Assembly: GCA_009773395.1 (NCBI GenBank)
Contig: WRPI01000002.1
Span: forward strand, 505,867 to 569,866
DNA: 64,000 bases
Direction of reading: 5' to 3'
Origin: Hyphomonadaceae bacterium
GTDB taxonomy: Bacteria > Pseudomonadota > Alphaproteobacteria > Caulobacterales > Aquidulcibacteraceae
Positions 39,087-48,635 of this stretch are shown here, one piece after another. Position 1 is the stretch's first letter. Each line of letters begins with the position of its first letter. The position numbers and the translations under genes were made by a program. The notes under the pieces are model-generated. The model did no database searches, was not told the DNA's origin, and worked only from the letters and a program-made list of their open reading frames with translations.

Positions 39087-40454
39087 ATGCGTAAGCTGCT
39101 TGGCCTCGCAATAATGCTGACTTGCTTATCGGCGATTTTCTATGCCTCCAATACTTCGGCCCAAGCTGGCCTGCCACCTGGTGCTTGCAATGGTTTCACT
39201 GCTTCAGCCCAAGCTGCGAATGGCGCAAATGACGTCGCTCGCGCCCAAGCTTTGAAGCGCAACACGATACTTTACCAAAATTGCACTCGTGCCAAACAAT
39301 TGATTGACAGCACGAGGCCGCCGCCCCCGAGCCGCGAAGAATTGGCTTGGGCGAGTGCAAATAGTTGTGAAGCAGTAACAACATTCATCAGTAATTTCCC
39401 GCGTAGTCGCCATGCAACTGAAGCCGCAGCTCGTAAAACCCGAATATGCACCCCGCCGCCAAATTGCACTGAATATGAGCGCCAAGCGCGAGCAGCGGCA
39501 GCGCGGCATAATGCTGCGGCGCTTAATGCCTTGCGTGCGCAAACTCGAAATTATCAAGCCTGCACCGCCGCAAGAAACGCAATCACTGCGGGGCTTGCCG
39601 CAAGCGCCAACAAAGCCAAGCAAAAAGAAGCACCGCCGCCGCAAATCCCTCCTCCAGAGCCGATACAAATGCCTGCGCCCGAACCCGTGGACGATACAGC
39701 CCAAACAACGCCAGAACCGCCAGTTGCGGTTGAAACTGTGGCGGTCGTTGCCGAACCGCCAACTGTTGTGATTGAACCCACCACTCCAAGCATTGAACCA
39801 CCGCCAGTGTTTGAAATTCCCGCGCCAACCCCACCAATTGCGCCAATTTGGCTTTTTAGACCAATCGGAACTACCAGTGACGGCGGAACGCTTTATTATG
39901 CCAATGATTTCGAGAAAGCTGCGCCGATTTTGCAAGCCGAGTGCGGCCAACAAAATTGGGGGTCATGCGCCTTGCTCGCGGCAATTTATGGCGATGGTCT
40001 TGGTGTTGCCGTTGACTTCGACCGCGCATTTAGTTTGTCACGAATGTCTTGCGATAATGAGATAATGCTTGGTTGCGTATTTTTAGGGCAAAGATATTTG
40101 CAAAGTGGCGGAACTGACGAAAACAATGCGCGCGCGGCAGAATTATTCAAGCGGGGCTGTGACGCAGGCGAGCCTGACGGCTGCAACGCTCTCGCTGAGG
40201 CCCACAGAACTGGAACTGGTGTTGAGCGCAATTCCGAAATGGCGAACACTTTATATGCGCGCGCGGCGCAAGGCTTTCGTGTCTATTGTAATGCCAATCG
40301 AACATCCTATTGCGGACTTTTGGGGGTTTTATATTTGCAGGGCTTCGGGGTCGAAAAGGACGAAACTTTGGCGCGCGCCCTGTTTAGGCAGGGCTGCGAT
40401 GGCAAAGACCAGCCTTCTTGTTTTATGCTAGGCACGCCGAGGCAAGGAAGCTAG
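39087..40454 (+). CDS. Exported cysteine-rich Sel1-repeat protein
   Basis: 455 residues from the ATG at 39087 (a GTG at 39063 is also possible and would overlap the TIR gene). The signal peptide MRKLLGLAIMLTCLSAIFY leads to a helical N-terminal part with cysteine pairs. A Pro/Glu/Val-rich spacer (about 190-275) comes next, and four to five Sel1-like repeats (about 285-450) complete it. The repeats carry paired cysteines (CGQQNWGSCALLA, CDAGEPDGCNALAEA), as in Helicobacter Hcp proteins. It is a probable periplasmic binding scaffold and possible partner of the TIR protein's outer domain. Confidence 0.8.
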   Translation: MRKLLGLAIMLTCLSAIFYASNTSAQAGLPPGACNGFTASAQAANGANDVARAQALKRNTILYQNCTRAKQLIDSTRPPPPSREELAWASANSCEAVTTFISNFPRSRHATEAAARKTRICTPPPNCTEYERQARAAAARHNAAALNALRAQTRNYQACTAARNAITAGLAASANKAKQKEAPPPQIPPPEPIQMPAPEPVDDTAQTTPEPPVAVETVAVVAEPPTVVIEPTTPSIEPPPVFEIPAPTPPIAPIWLFRPIGTTSDGGTLYYANDFEKAAPILQAECGQQNWGSCALLAAIYGDGLGVAVDFDRAFSLSRMSCDNEIMLGCVFLGQRYLQSGGTDENNARAAELFKRGCDAGEPDGCNALAEAHRTGTGVERNSEMANTLYARAAQGFRVYCNANRTSYCGLLGVLYLQGFGVEKDETLARALFRQGCDGKDQPSCFMLGTPRQGS

Positions 40455-42106
40455 GACTTTATCATCTGCGCAATCATCTCAACCAATTCTAGGTCAAATG
40501 ATTGGATTTCCTCGGTTAATTCGTCGTATTCAACCAAAGCTGGGTGGGTTTTGAGGCTTTCGTTTTTGATTTTGCCATATTTCCAACCGTTAAGTCGGCG
40601 TTCCGCGTTCCAGCGTTCATGCTCGAGCCTTCCAAGTTTTTCTTTCATGCCATCGCCATTTTCATAAAGGCTCATACCAATTGGAAGTTGCGGCAATTCG
40701 CGTGCTCCAAGCCAAATCGCGGGGTCAATTCCCGCGCTCGCAAGCTTTGCCGGAACATGGGCGATTGCTGTGCGGTTGGCGGATCTATAAGTCTGCGCCA
40801 AATCTTCCCACGGCACGGCAGTGACATTATTTGGATTGTGGCGCTCTGATAATTTTAGCTGTTTAAGATATGCCGTATGATACGCCCTTGCGCCTCTATC
40901 GGGTTCGTCGGCCAAAAATTCGCTTTCACGCGCCAAATTGCTAAATGCGCCAAATTCAATTATATTGGCAACTTGAGCCACCATTAAATTATCATCGCGC
41001 AGCCTTACAAATATTTTGGGGGATTTATGGCCATTTGCTCTTAGCCAGTGCGACAAATGCCCCAAGCTTGCCAATGCGGCATCGTCCGAAGGCAAACAAA
41101 CATAAATACAAGTGAATTCGGGAGAGTCTTTTTTGAGCAAAGACGGTGGTTCTAAATCAACATCAAACCCGCCTTCAAGCGCAGTAAACACGCAGGTTTT
41201 GTCAAATTCAGGTATCGCCAATTCCAAGGCGCGTTGTCTAGTTTTTGCCAATGGATCGATAATAGTAATATGTGGTATTCCAAGGTCTATTGTTTGGCAG
41301 TTCACAATCAAATCTCGGGCGATTGCTTCGCCAATATCGCCAAACCCGACAATTAAAGCGTGAATATTTTTTTGCCCAATTTCTTTGGTAATCAGGAACG
41401 GGGGGTTATCGCGGTGAAGGGCACGCGCAACTAATTTGCAAGTGCTGAGCATTCTAATTCTTGGATCCGAAAGCGTTTGCGCAGCCTCAATCACACTTTC
41501 GCTTCTCACAATGGCAGTAATTTGCGCGGTGGGGGCGTGCTTTTGCGCCATTCTCGCCAAGGAAAGGGTTGTTGAATCCGAATTTGCGACCACCAATATT
41601 TTGGAAGATGTTCGAATATGGGCTTTTACAAATGTCTCGGCGTCACCAATGATGGGCAATGAAATCGATCTTAAATCACTATGGATTTCCTTTGCGCCTA
41701 ATCGCAATGTGCGGACATCACCTTTTGCAAGTTGCAGTGCCGGCAATAATAAATCGCTGTCACCAATCAGGACGATTGGGAAGTCACCCGTCCAAGCCCT
41801 TATGCGGCTGATATAAGCATGGAGCAGACCCCATAGAGCGCCAAAAACTGCGCTGAAACCCACAATTACGCCCGACCAGCGCGATATTTGCAACAACGCT
41901 TTAATGTGGAACGGTTCATTTTGGAGAACTAGGTTTGTGTAACTGGAGTTTAAACCGAACGCGCTCAGCGACGTATAAAGAGCATCATCAAAAGTCGTTG
42001 TTGGCGAACCTCTTAAATGCCAGCCCCAAGTTCCAGTTATAATCGCCAAAATTGCGAAACTTGGAACAAGCCATAATAATATTGTTTTCCATTCAAACTT
42101 TAACAA
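40451..42106 (-). CDS. Membrane protein with pore-like N-terminus, RCK/TrkA-N domains and C-terminal RyR domain
   Basis: 551 residues. TM1 is about 8-30, a re-entrant-like TTTFDDALYTSLSAFGLN segment is at 37-53, and TM2 about 76-100. Two Rossmann/RCK-like modules follow (VLIGDSD near 112, LIVGFGDIGEAIARDL at 251-266). The RyR domain occupies about 435-551, with the hallmark RLEHERWNAERRLNGWKYG and KTHPALVEYDEL. This is the plan of a TM-pore-TM-RCK channel, but the K+ filter TVGYG is absent. It is 17 bp downstream of the transporter gene and overlaps the convergent Sel1 gene by 4 bp. Function is unknown. Confidence 0.8.
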   Translation of the reverse strand: MLKFEWKTILLWLVPSFAILAIITGTWGWHLRGSPTTTFDDALYTSLSAFGLNSSYTNLVLQNEPFHIKALLQISRWSGVIVGFSAVFGALWGLLHAYISRIRAWTGDFPIVLIGDSDLLLPALQLAKGDVRTLRLGAKEIHSDLRSISLPIIGDAETFVKAHIRTSSKILVVANSDSTTLSLARMAQKHAPTAQITAIVRSESVIEAAQTLSDPRIRMLSTCKLVARALHRDNPPFLITKEIGQKNIHALIVGFGDIGEAIARDLIVNCQTIDLGIPHITIIDPLAKTRQRALELAIPEFDKTCVFTALEGGFDVDLEPPSLLKKDSPEFTCIYVCLPSDDAALASLGHLSHWLRANGHKSPKIFVRLRDDNLMVAQVANIIEFGAFSNLARESEFLADEPDRGARAYHTAYLKQLKLSERHNPNNVTAVPWEDLAQTYRSANRTAIAHVPAKLASAGIDPAIWLGARELPQLPIGMSLYENGDGMKEKLGRLEHERWNAERRLNGWKYGKIKNESLKTHPALVEYDELTEEIQSFDLELVEMIAQMIKS

Positions 42107-42123
42107 ATCAGGGTCTTTCGAGA

Positions 42124-43116
42124 CTATAAAATCTTGCTAGCATAATTTTTCGCCAAAATACTACCTATTAACAATTGCAGCAAATGATAGACCAAAATAG
42201 GTAAAATAATCATGCTTAGGGCGGGGTTGCCGGCAAATAAAAGTGCAGCAATCGGCGCACCGCTTGCAAGGCTTTTTTGGCTTGCGCAAAATAGCGCGCA
42301 TATTTGGTCGCTTAATGTAAATTCAAATTTCTTGACGGCAAAACCCACAGCGAAAGTCGCCAGTGTCAAAAGCAAAGCCACAAAAATGATTATTGCTAAT
42401 ATCTCAGCGCCCGAGGCCTTACTCCAAACCCTGGCAATATTGGCATTGCAAAACGCTGCAAAAACAATGGCAATGATAACGGCGCGATCCAAAAATTTGA
42501 TAGCGCCAGCATTTTGCGCCATAAACTTCACCAATAAGGGCCGCGACAATTGCCCCAAGATAAACGGAAGCAATAGTGTCTTTAAAATCGACACTATTGA
42601 GTCAAAAATTGGCATGGCTCGCAAATCAGTTGCACTCAAAACCATAGAGACCAAAAGCGGCGTAGCAAACATTCCAATAATGTTCGACAAAGTGGCGTTA
42701 AAGACTGCGGCCGACACGTTTCCATGCGAAATCGCCGTCAACGCTACTGAGGACGAAATTGTCGAAGGCAAAGCACATAAAAAGAAAAAACCAAGCCGAA
42801 TATCGGGACTAAAAATACCATCGCTCAATGAATATGCGGCATAGCCTATAATTGGAAATATAACAAACGTCGTGATTTGGACAAAAAAGTGCAATTTGTA
42901 AGCAGTCACTCCCTCTTTAAGCGCTGCAAATGACAAATTGGCACCCGATGCAAAAAATATCGCGGCTATTCCCCAAACATTTATCAAATCGAGCCGTAGC
43001 AGGCCATTTTTCGCGCCAAGATTGGGGGCAATGAAGGACACAATAATTGCCACCAAGATGGCGATGACAAACCCATCGACCCCAAATGAAAAATGCGGAT
43101 TTGACGGTTTTGCCAT
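42124..43116 (-). CDS. SLC10A7/Rch1-like (bile acid:sodium symporter fold) transporter
   Basis: About 330 residues with nine to ten transmembrane segments. Conserved points shared with SLC10A7/YfeH are IFFASGANLSFAAL, KLHFFVQITTFVIFP, LPSTISSSVAL, GNVSAAVFNATLSN, FCASQKSLASGAP and the ending LSMIILPILVYH. Eukaryotic relatives (yeast Rch1, human SLC10A7) are negative regulators of calcium entry; bacterial members are uncharacterised. The ATG at 43116 is used, with a TTG at 43131 possible. It lies between the carboxypeptidase and RyR genes, 16-17 bp from each. Confidence 0.85.
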   Translation of the reverse strand: MAKPSNPHFSFGVDGFVIAILVAIIVSFIAPNLGAKNGLLRLDLINVWGIAAIFFASGANLSFAALKEGVTAYKLHFFVQITTFVIFPIIGYAAYSLSDGIFSPDIRLGFFFLCALPSTISSSVALTAISHGNVSAAVFNATLSNIIGMFATPLLVSMVLSATDLRAMPIFDSIVSILKTLLLPFILGQLSRPLLVKFMAQNAGAIKFLDRAVIIAIVFAAFCNANIARVWSKASGAEILAIIIFVALLLTLATFAVGFAVKKFEFTLSDQICALFCASQKSLASGAPIAALLFAGNPALSMIILPILVYHLLQLLIGSILAKNYASKIL

Positions 43117-43132
43117 TATAGGAGTTTGCAAT

Positions 43133-45064
43133 TTATCGGGTTACGATTTCGCAGCTTGAACCGGACCGAATTATCACCCGACAGGCATCACGCGCAGCGC
43201 TCGCTGCCATACCAGTGAAACGCGCGCGAAACCAAGTGCCGCCGTCAGTTGTGACCCGTGAAACTTCGGGACGCGCCAATGACGGAAAATTATGCGCGAG
43301 CCGAGTTACCATGTCCTGCGCTTGTCCACGAGCGCGAAAAGCGCCAACTTGTACCGTGACATTGCCGCGAGCCTGTTGATTTGCCGCTTGTCGTTCGCGT
43401 TCGAGGCGAACCGCCGCCGCGCGTTCTTGCCGCTCATGCGCTGCCAACGCCAGTTCGCGTTCGCGTTCATCTGCCATGGCTTGGCGCAATTGTGCCTGTC
43501 TGATTGTTTCGAGGCGCGCTTTTTCTGCGTCTTCTTCGGCAATTACTTGGGCCAATAATAATTTTTCGCGTGTCGCAGCTTCAGCTCGCATAGCTTGGAT
43601 TTCAGGCGAAATTTCGGCGGTTTGGCTTTCATTTGGCGCTGTCGGCACGGTAAAATTGGCGAGCTGCACATTGGGCTCGGCATGGGTGGGTTCGGCATTT
43701 GCTGGCTCAATATTTGCGGGTTCAGCATTGACATTTAGGGTAGGGGAAACTTCCGCCATTGCTGCCAATAAATCACCCACCGGATCATTGTCATTATTCG
43801 GCGCAATCGGTGAAACCACTTGTGAAGTTTGTGGGCTCAATTCGGCCATTATGACTGGTGGCGCAACTTCTTCAATCGGGGCAGGAGCGGGCGCGATTTG
43901 CGCATTTCCCTGTAAACTAGCCGTCGCTACAACTTCCGCAGTGGGTTCGCTCAAAGCAGCATAGGCGGTGATAGTTGCGCCAGTTGCCTCAGGCGTTGGT
44001 GAGTTTGCGTTTGCCATTTGAACTTCAGGCGTGGCAATCCGGGTTGGCATTTGCCCAATAGTTCGTCCATTATTGGTAAATGCTACAATAATTGGCGCGG
44101 CATTCACAACTCTAAATTCGCCTTTAGGCTCACTAATTAGGCCCTCAAGGTCTGCGCCATCGCGCTGGTCGGTTTCTGAATAGGAATTATAGGCATTGAT
44201 GGCTGCATGAGCTGGCTGGACTTCGCTGATACCGAGTTTTGAATAAGCAGTTTCAATCAAATCGCCAACTCTTGCGTCGCGTTCGCGCCAATTGGTGCCG
44301 CCCATCACGACAGTGACAATGCGGTGTCCGTCCCTTGTTGCCGTGGCCGCAAGATTATAGCCAGAGCTTGAAGTGAAACCAGTTTTGAGCCCATCTACGC
44401 CCGAAACAACGCCAACCAAATGGTTATGGTTGTTCATATGTTGGCCATTATATTCGAAAGACTGCCGCGAAAACCAATGGAATTGCCTTGGAAAATCGCG
44501 TCTTATGGCGATTGCCAATTTGGCAATATCTTCGGCAGTTGAAATCTGTGCGCGATTGGGAAGGCCGCTTGCGTTTTCAAATGTCGTGTCATTCATGCCA
44601 AGGCTGTGCGCTTTAAGCGTCATTTGCCGCGCGAACCCGCTTTCGCTGCCAGCCAAATGTTCGGCAACCGCAGTCGCCACATCATTGGCCGACCGACAAA
44701 TAAGCGCGAGAATTGCAGTTTCGACACTTATAGAATCGCCCGCGCGGGTTCCTAAATCGGTTGCCGGTTGCCTATCAGCATTGCGTGAAAATGTTATTCT
44801 ATCGTCAAGTGAAATGCGGCCAGATTCCACTGCATCAAACAGCAAATATAATGTCATTACTTTGGTTATTGAGGCAGGGTGACGCAAAAGTGTGGCATTT
44901 TGTTCATGCAAAACTGCACCAGTTTCGGCATCAACAACAATTTCCGCACGGCGGCCATTTTCGTTTACACCATTGGCATTGGCAGGCAAACCTAGCAGCA
45001 GCGCAGCGCCAAAGGCAATGGAAGGAGCCCATTTTCTAGGGGTTCTCAACAAATATGCAACCAA
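43133..45064 (-). CDS. D-alanyl-D-alanine carboxypeptidase (S11) with SPOR domain
   Basis: About 643 residues. After the signal peptide comes the penicillin-binding S11 domain with SITK (Ser65 in this numbering), SAN (Ser125) and KTG (LKTGFTSS, near 230). A long Pro/Ala/Glu-rich and Gln/Arg-rich linker (about 330-560) leads to a C-terminal SPOR domain (VTVQVGAFRARGQAQ) that binds denuded septal glycan. It trims pentapeptides near division sites. The TTG at 45064 is preferred because AGGAG lies 8 bp upstream. It is first in a three-gene run with the transporter and RyR genes. Confidence 0.88.
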   Translation of the reverse strand: MVAYLLRTPRKWAPSIAFGAALLLGLPANANGVNENGRRAEIVVDAETGAVLHEQNATLLRHPASITKVMTLYLLFDAVESGRISLDDRITFSRNADRQPATDLGTRAGDSISVETAILALICRSANDVATAVAEHLAGSESGFARQMTLKAHSLGMNDTTFENASGLPNRAQISTAEDIAKLAIAIRRDFPRQFHWFSRQSFEYNGQHMNNHNHLVGVVSGVDGLKTGFTSSSGYNLAATATRDGHRIVTVVMGGTNWRERDARVGDLIETAYSKLGISEVQPAHAAINAYNSYSETDQRDGADLEGLISEPKGEFRVVNAAPIIVAFTNNGRTIGQMPTRIATPEVQMANANSPTPEATGATITAYAALSEPTAEVVATASLQGNAQIAPAPAPIEEVAPPVIMAELSPQTSQVVSPIAPNNDNDPVGDLLAAMAEVSPTLNVNAEPANIEPANAEPTHAEPNVQLANFTVPTAPNESQTAEISPEIQAMRAEAATREKLLLAQVIAEEDAEKARLETIRQAQLRQAMADERERELALAAHERQERAAAVRLERERQAANQQARGNVTVQVGAFRARGQAQDMVTRLAHNFPSLARPEVSRVTTDGGTWFRARFTGMAASAARDACRVIIRSGSSCEIVTR

Positions 45065-45256
45065 AATTGCCACTCCTATTTTGTGCTTAGATTTTGATTC
45101 TGCACAAGATTTTCACGCCAAAAAAACAAAGCCTCACCGAACTTAACTAATCATTTCTTTATTTAATAGCAGAATTTCATTAAAATTACATAATCAACCG
45201 CAAATGCCTATATTTTGGTCAGTGCAAATTATCGCTGAATCTTTCCATTTTAATCC

Positions 45257-45285
45257 TTGACTTCGCACATGCAGCATCATATATT
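45257..45285 (+). promoter_or_regulatory. Phasin-gene promoter TTGACT-N17-TATATT
   Basis: TTGACT at 45257-45262 and TATATT at 45280-45285 are separated by exactly 17 bp, 42 bp before the phasin ATG. This is a strong sigma70 match and fits an abundantly made protein. Confidence 0.7.
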
Positions 45286-45327
45286 GCACTTGCGAAGAAA
45301 ATTAAACCGCGACATTTGGAGATGACA

Positions 45328-45741
45328 ATGGAAAATTTTGAAAAAGTAAAAAAAGCTTCTACCGCTGCTTTCAAAGGCAATTTTGAAAAAATTTCGGCTG
45401 CTGTGAATGAAGCTGCTGTTGCTGGTCAAGCTAATCTCGAAGCTGCTGGCGCTTCAAGCGAAATCATCGCAAAAGGTCTGACTGAAGTTGGAACTTTGGC
45501 CGGCGCATATTCAAAAGCTGCTTTTGAAAATGGTGTTGAAGTTTCTAAAGCTGTATTGGCTGCAAAAACTCCAGTTGAAGCACTTGAAATTCAAACTAAT
45601 TTTGCAAAAACTGCATTTGAAACTTGGTTTGCACAGGCTAATAAGATTGCTGATATTTTTACTAATACTGCAACTGAAGCTGCAAAACCTGTGACTGCTC
45701 GCGCAAACGAGTTTTTCGCGAAATTGCAAACCGCACAATAA
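45328..45741 (+). CDS. Phasin-family protein
   Basis: 137 residues, mostly amphipathic helix, Ala/Glu/Lys-rich, with phasin features (AAFKGNFEKISAAVNEAAVAGQ, TAFETWFAQANKIADIF). Phasins coat polyhydroxyalkanoate granules; no phaC or phaA is visible in the window. GGAGA lies 5 bp before the ATG at 45328, so this is chosen over ATG at 45322. A consensus promoter and a strong terminator frame it, and the codons are GCT/GAA-biased, as for a highly expressed gene. Confidence 0.85.
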   Translation: MENFEKVKKASTAAFKGNFEKISAAVNEAAVAGQANLEAAGASSEIIAKGLTEVGTLAGAYSKAAFENGVEVSKAVLAAKTPVEALEIQTNFAKTAFETWFAQANKIADIFTNTATEAAKPVTARANEFFAKLQTAQ

Positions 45742-45765
45742 TTTGCGGCCTACACGCTGAAAACA

Positions 45766-45793
45766 AAAGGCTCGCTTCATGCGGGCCTTTTTT
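45766..45793 (+). terminator. Rho-independent terminator of the phasin gene
   Basis: AAAGGCTCGC pairs with GCGGGCCTTT (one T-G pair), loop TTCAT, followed by a T run. It starts 25 bp after the stop codon. Confidence 0.85.
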
Positions 45794-45862
45794 GTGCTTT
45801 TTGCTGGCGAAACTTGACCCCAGCTATTTTACTTTTGTGGCGAATTCATATTTTATAGGCGC

Positions 45863-46231
45863 ATGAAGATAATTTCCAGTTTCAACATTATTAATAGCGT
45901 CAAGGGAACAAAAACGAATCCCGATGAAAAATCGCATGTGCATGCCGTTGCGACCAAACCCAAGCCAAAGCCCAAAAAACCGTCTCTATATCGCGTATTG
46001 ATGCTGAATGACGATTATACTACGATGGAATTCGTCATTTATGTGTTGGAGCAAGTTTTTGGCAAATCACTTGAAGACGCAACAAGGATTATGTTGAACA
46101 TTCATCAAACTGGTATCGAGGTGTGCGGTGTATTCACTTTTGAAATTGCCGAAACCAAAGTTTATCGGGTTTTGGATTTAGCGCGGCAGAATGAACACCC
46201 GTTGCAATGCGTTATGGAAAAGGATTCTTGA
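45863..46231 (+). CDS. clpS: ClpS adaptor
   Basis: 122 residues. The N-degron adaptor fold is clear: [24 protein letters not shown], then [17 protein letters not shown] and the late [16 protein letters not shown]. It delivers proteins with destabilising N-terminal residues to ClpAP. It lies 79 bp upstream of clpA, the standard order, but that clpA is disrupted. Confidence 0.95.
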   Translation: MKIISSFNIINSVKGTKTNPDEKSHVHAVATKPKPKPKKPSLYRVLMLNDDYTTMEFVIYVLEQVFGKSLEDATRIMLNIHQTGIEVCGVFTFEIAETKVYRVLDLARQNEHPLQCVMEKDS

Positions 46232-46310
46232 ATTTAGTTTTATCGTCGTTATATTATGAATAGCGTGAAAATGGCATTTGTGCTTGAAGCGCCAATTAAG
46301 GAACCCAAAA

Positions 46311-48613
46311 GTGCCAAGTTTTTCACGCAATCTGGAGCAAACATTGGAGCGTGCCGTTGGCATGGCAAATGAGCGTTTGCACGAATTTGCGACGCTTGAG
46401 CATCTATTATTGGCGCTAATTGATGATGAAGACGCCAAGGAAGTCCTTGCGGCTTGCGGCATTGATTTCGAAAAGCTATCTGCCGATCTGATAAATTACA
46501 TTGATTTGCAGTTACTCGAAATTGTGAGTGACAAAGAGAAAGGCGCGCGCCCGACAGCTGGCTTCCAACGGGTCATTCAACGCGCGGTTTCCCATGTGGA
46601 TAGCTCGGGGCGCAAAAAAGTGACTGGGGCAAATGTCTTAGTCGCATTATTTTCAGAACGCGAAAGTAACGCGGTTTATTTCCTGCAAGAACAAGACATA
46701 ACGCGCTATGATGTTGTGAACTTCATTACGCACGGCATTTCCAAACGCCCTGGCAGTGGCGAAATTCGCGCGATTCGTGGCATTGAAAATGAAATTGACG
46801 AAGACGCAATTGGCGATGAAGATATAAAGGCCAAAATTGGTTCCGAAGCTTTGGCCAATTATTGCGTGGATTTGAATGAAAAAGCTATGCGTGGCAGCGT
46901 GGATCCATTGATTGGCCGTGAAGCGGAGGTTGAACGCACAATTCAAGTTCTTTGCCGCCGCCAGAAAAATAACCCATTATTGTGGCGCGCAAAATTGTTG
47001 AAGGCGATGTGCCGCAAATATTGCTCAATTCGACGATTTTCTCGCTTGATATGGGCGCATTGCTCGCGGGGACGCGCTATCGTGGTGATTTTGAAGAACG
47101 ATTAAAGCAAGTTTTGCGTGAGCTTGAAGCCCATGAAAACTCAATTTTGTTTATTGATGAAATTCACTCAATTATTGGCGCGGGGGCGACTTCTGGCGGG
47201 TCAATGGATGCATCCAATTTATTGAAGCCGGCGCTGCAAAGTGGCTTGCTTCGTTGCATGGGGTCAACGACTTACAAAGAATATCGTCAACATTTTGAAA
47301 AAGACCGCGCTTTGGTTCGTAGGTTCCAAAAAATCGACGTAAACGAACCTTCAATTGATGACAGCATCGCAATTTTGCAGGGCATTAAGCCAGCTTATGA
47401 AGAACATCACAAAATCAAATATTCGCATGAAGCAATAAGAGCCGCAGTAGAGCTTTCGGCAAAATATATTGGCGATAGAAAACTGCCAGATAAAGCCATT
47501 GATGTAATTGACGAGGCCGGTGCTTCGCAAATGTTGCTTGCAGCAAGCAAACGCAAAAAAATAATTGGAATCAAAGAAATAGAAGCAATTGTTGCGAAAT
47601 TGGCGCGAATTCCTGCCAAAACTGTAAGCAAAGATGACATTGAATCCTTGCGCAATCTAAAAACTGATTTGAATCTCGCAGTTTTTGGTCAAGACGTTGC
47701 AATTGAGGCGCTTTCCGCGGCGATTAAATTGGCGCGCGCTGGGCTTAGGGATCACCGCAAGCCAGTTGGTTCTTATTTATTTACTGGCCCAACGGGTGTG
47801 GGCAAAACCGAGGCGGCAAAGCAATTGGCGCATACAATGGGGGTCGAACTTATACGTTTTGACATGTCAGAATATATGGAACGGCATTCGGTTTCGCGGC
47901 TTTTGGGTGCACCTCCCGGTTATGTTGGTTATGACCAGGGTGGACTTTTGACTGATGCGGTGGATCAGCACCCACATTGTGTTTTATTGTTAGATGAAAT
48001 CGAAAAAGCGCATCCCGATTTGTTCAATATTTTGCTACAAATAATGGATAATGGCGCGCTTACGGACGCAACTGGCAAGAAAATTGATTTTTGCAATGTG
48101 GTGCTGATTATGACATCAAATGCAGGTTCTGCCGATGCTGCTCGTGAAAGTATCGGTTTTGGCCGTGGTAAGCGCGAAGGCGAGGAAGAAGATGCGATTA
48201 AGCGTATGTTCACGCCTGAGTTCCGCAATCGTCTTGATGCAATAATTCAATTCGCATCTTTGAACCCTGAAGCGGTGGGCCATATTGTTGATAAATTTGT
48301 TTTCCAAATGGAAGGCCAATTGTCGGATAAAAACGTCGAAATTGAACTTGGCGAAGACGCGCGCAAATGGCTTGCGGCGCGCGGCTATGATAGTGAAATG
48401 GGCGCGAGGCCGCTTGCAAGACTTATTCAAGAAAAAATAAAAATACCGCTTTCCGAGGAGTTGTTGTTTGGAAAATTGAAAAACGGTGGCCTGGTTCGCA
48501 TTGAAACCAACCCTGATGATAAAGACAGCTTATTGTTCTTTTTTGAACCGCCATCGCCAAAGCCCAACAAGGCCAAACGTGACACCAAAGCGCCAAAATC
48601 CTCAGTTGATTAA
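46311..48613 (+). pseudogene. clpA: clpA, disrupted: 43-nt loss removes the first Walker A motif and shifts frame
   Basis: ClpA unfoldase of the ClpAP protease. The GTG start at 46311 with AAGGA gives a normal N-domain (SFSRNLEQTLERA to about 150). Near 46980 the sequence jumps from NNPLL straight to ARKIVEGDVP. The intervening family segment with GDPGVGKT is missing, leaving 2 nt of an expected 45, hence a frameshift. The rest, read in the second frame from 46984, is intact: first Walker B ILFIDEIHS, second Walker A GPTGVGKTEAA, sensor and C-terminus. Either the gene is inactive, two polypeptides are made, or the assembly dropped bases here. Confidence 0.85.
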
Positions 48614-48635
48614 ATTGAGGGTCAATGGCTCTAGC

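Noticed and set aside
39204..39953. Minus-strand 249-codon frame opposite the Sel1 gene
   Set aside because: Trp/Arg/Cys-rich composition typical of antisense to a Pro/Ala-rich gene; the plus strand encodes a signal peptide and Sel1 repeats.
46278..47105. Programmed frameshift in clpA
   Set aside because: No slippery sequence is seen, and a shift would not restore the missing Walker A codons; a deletion explains both the gap and the frame change.
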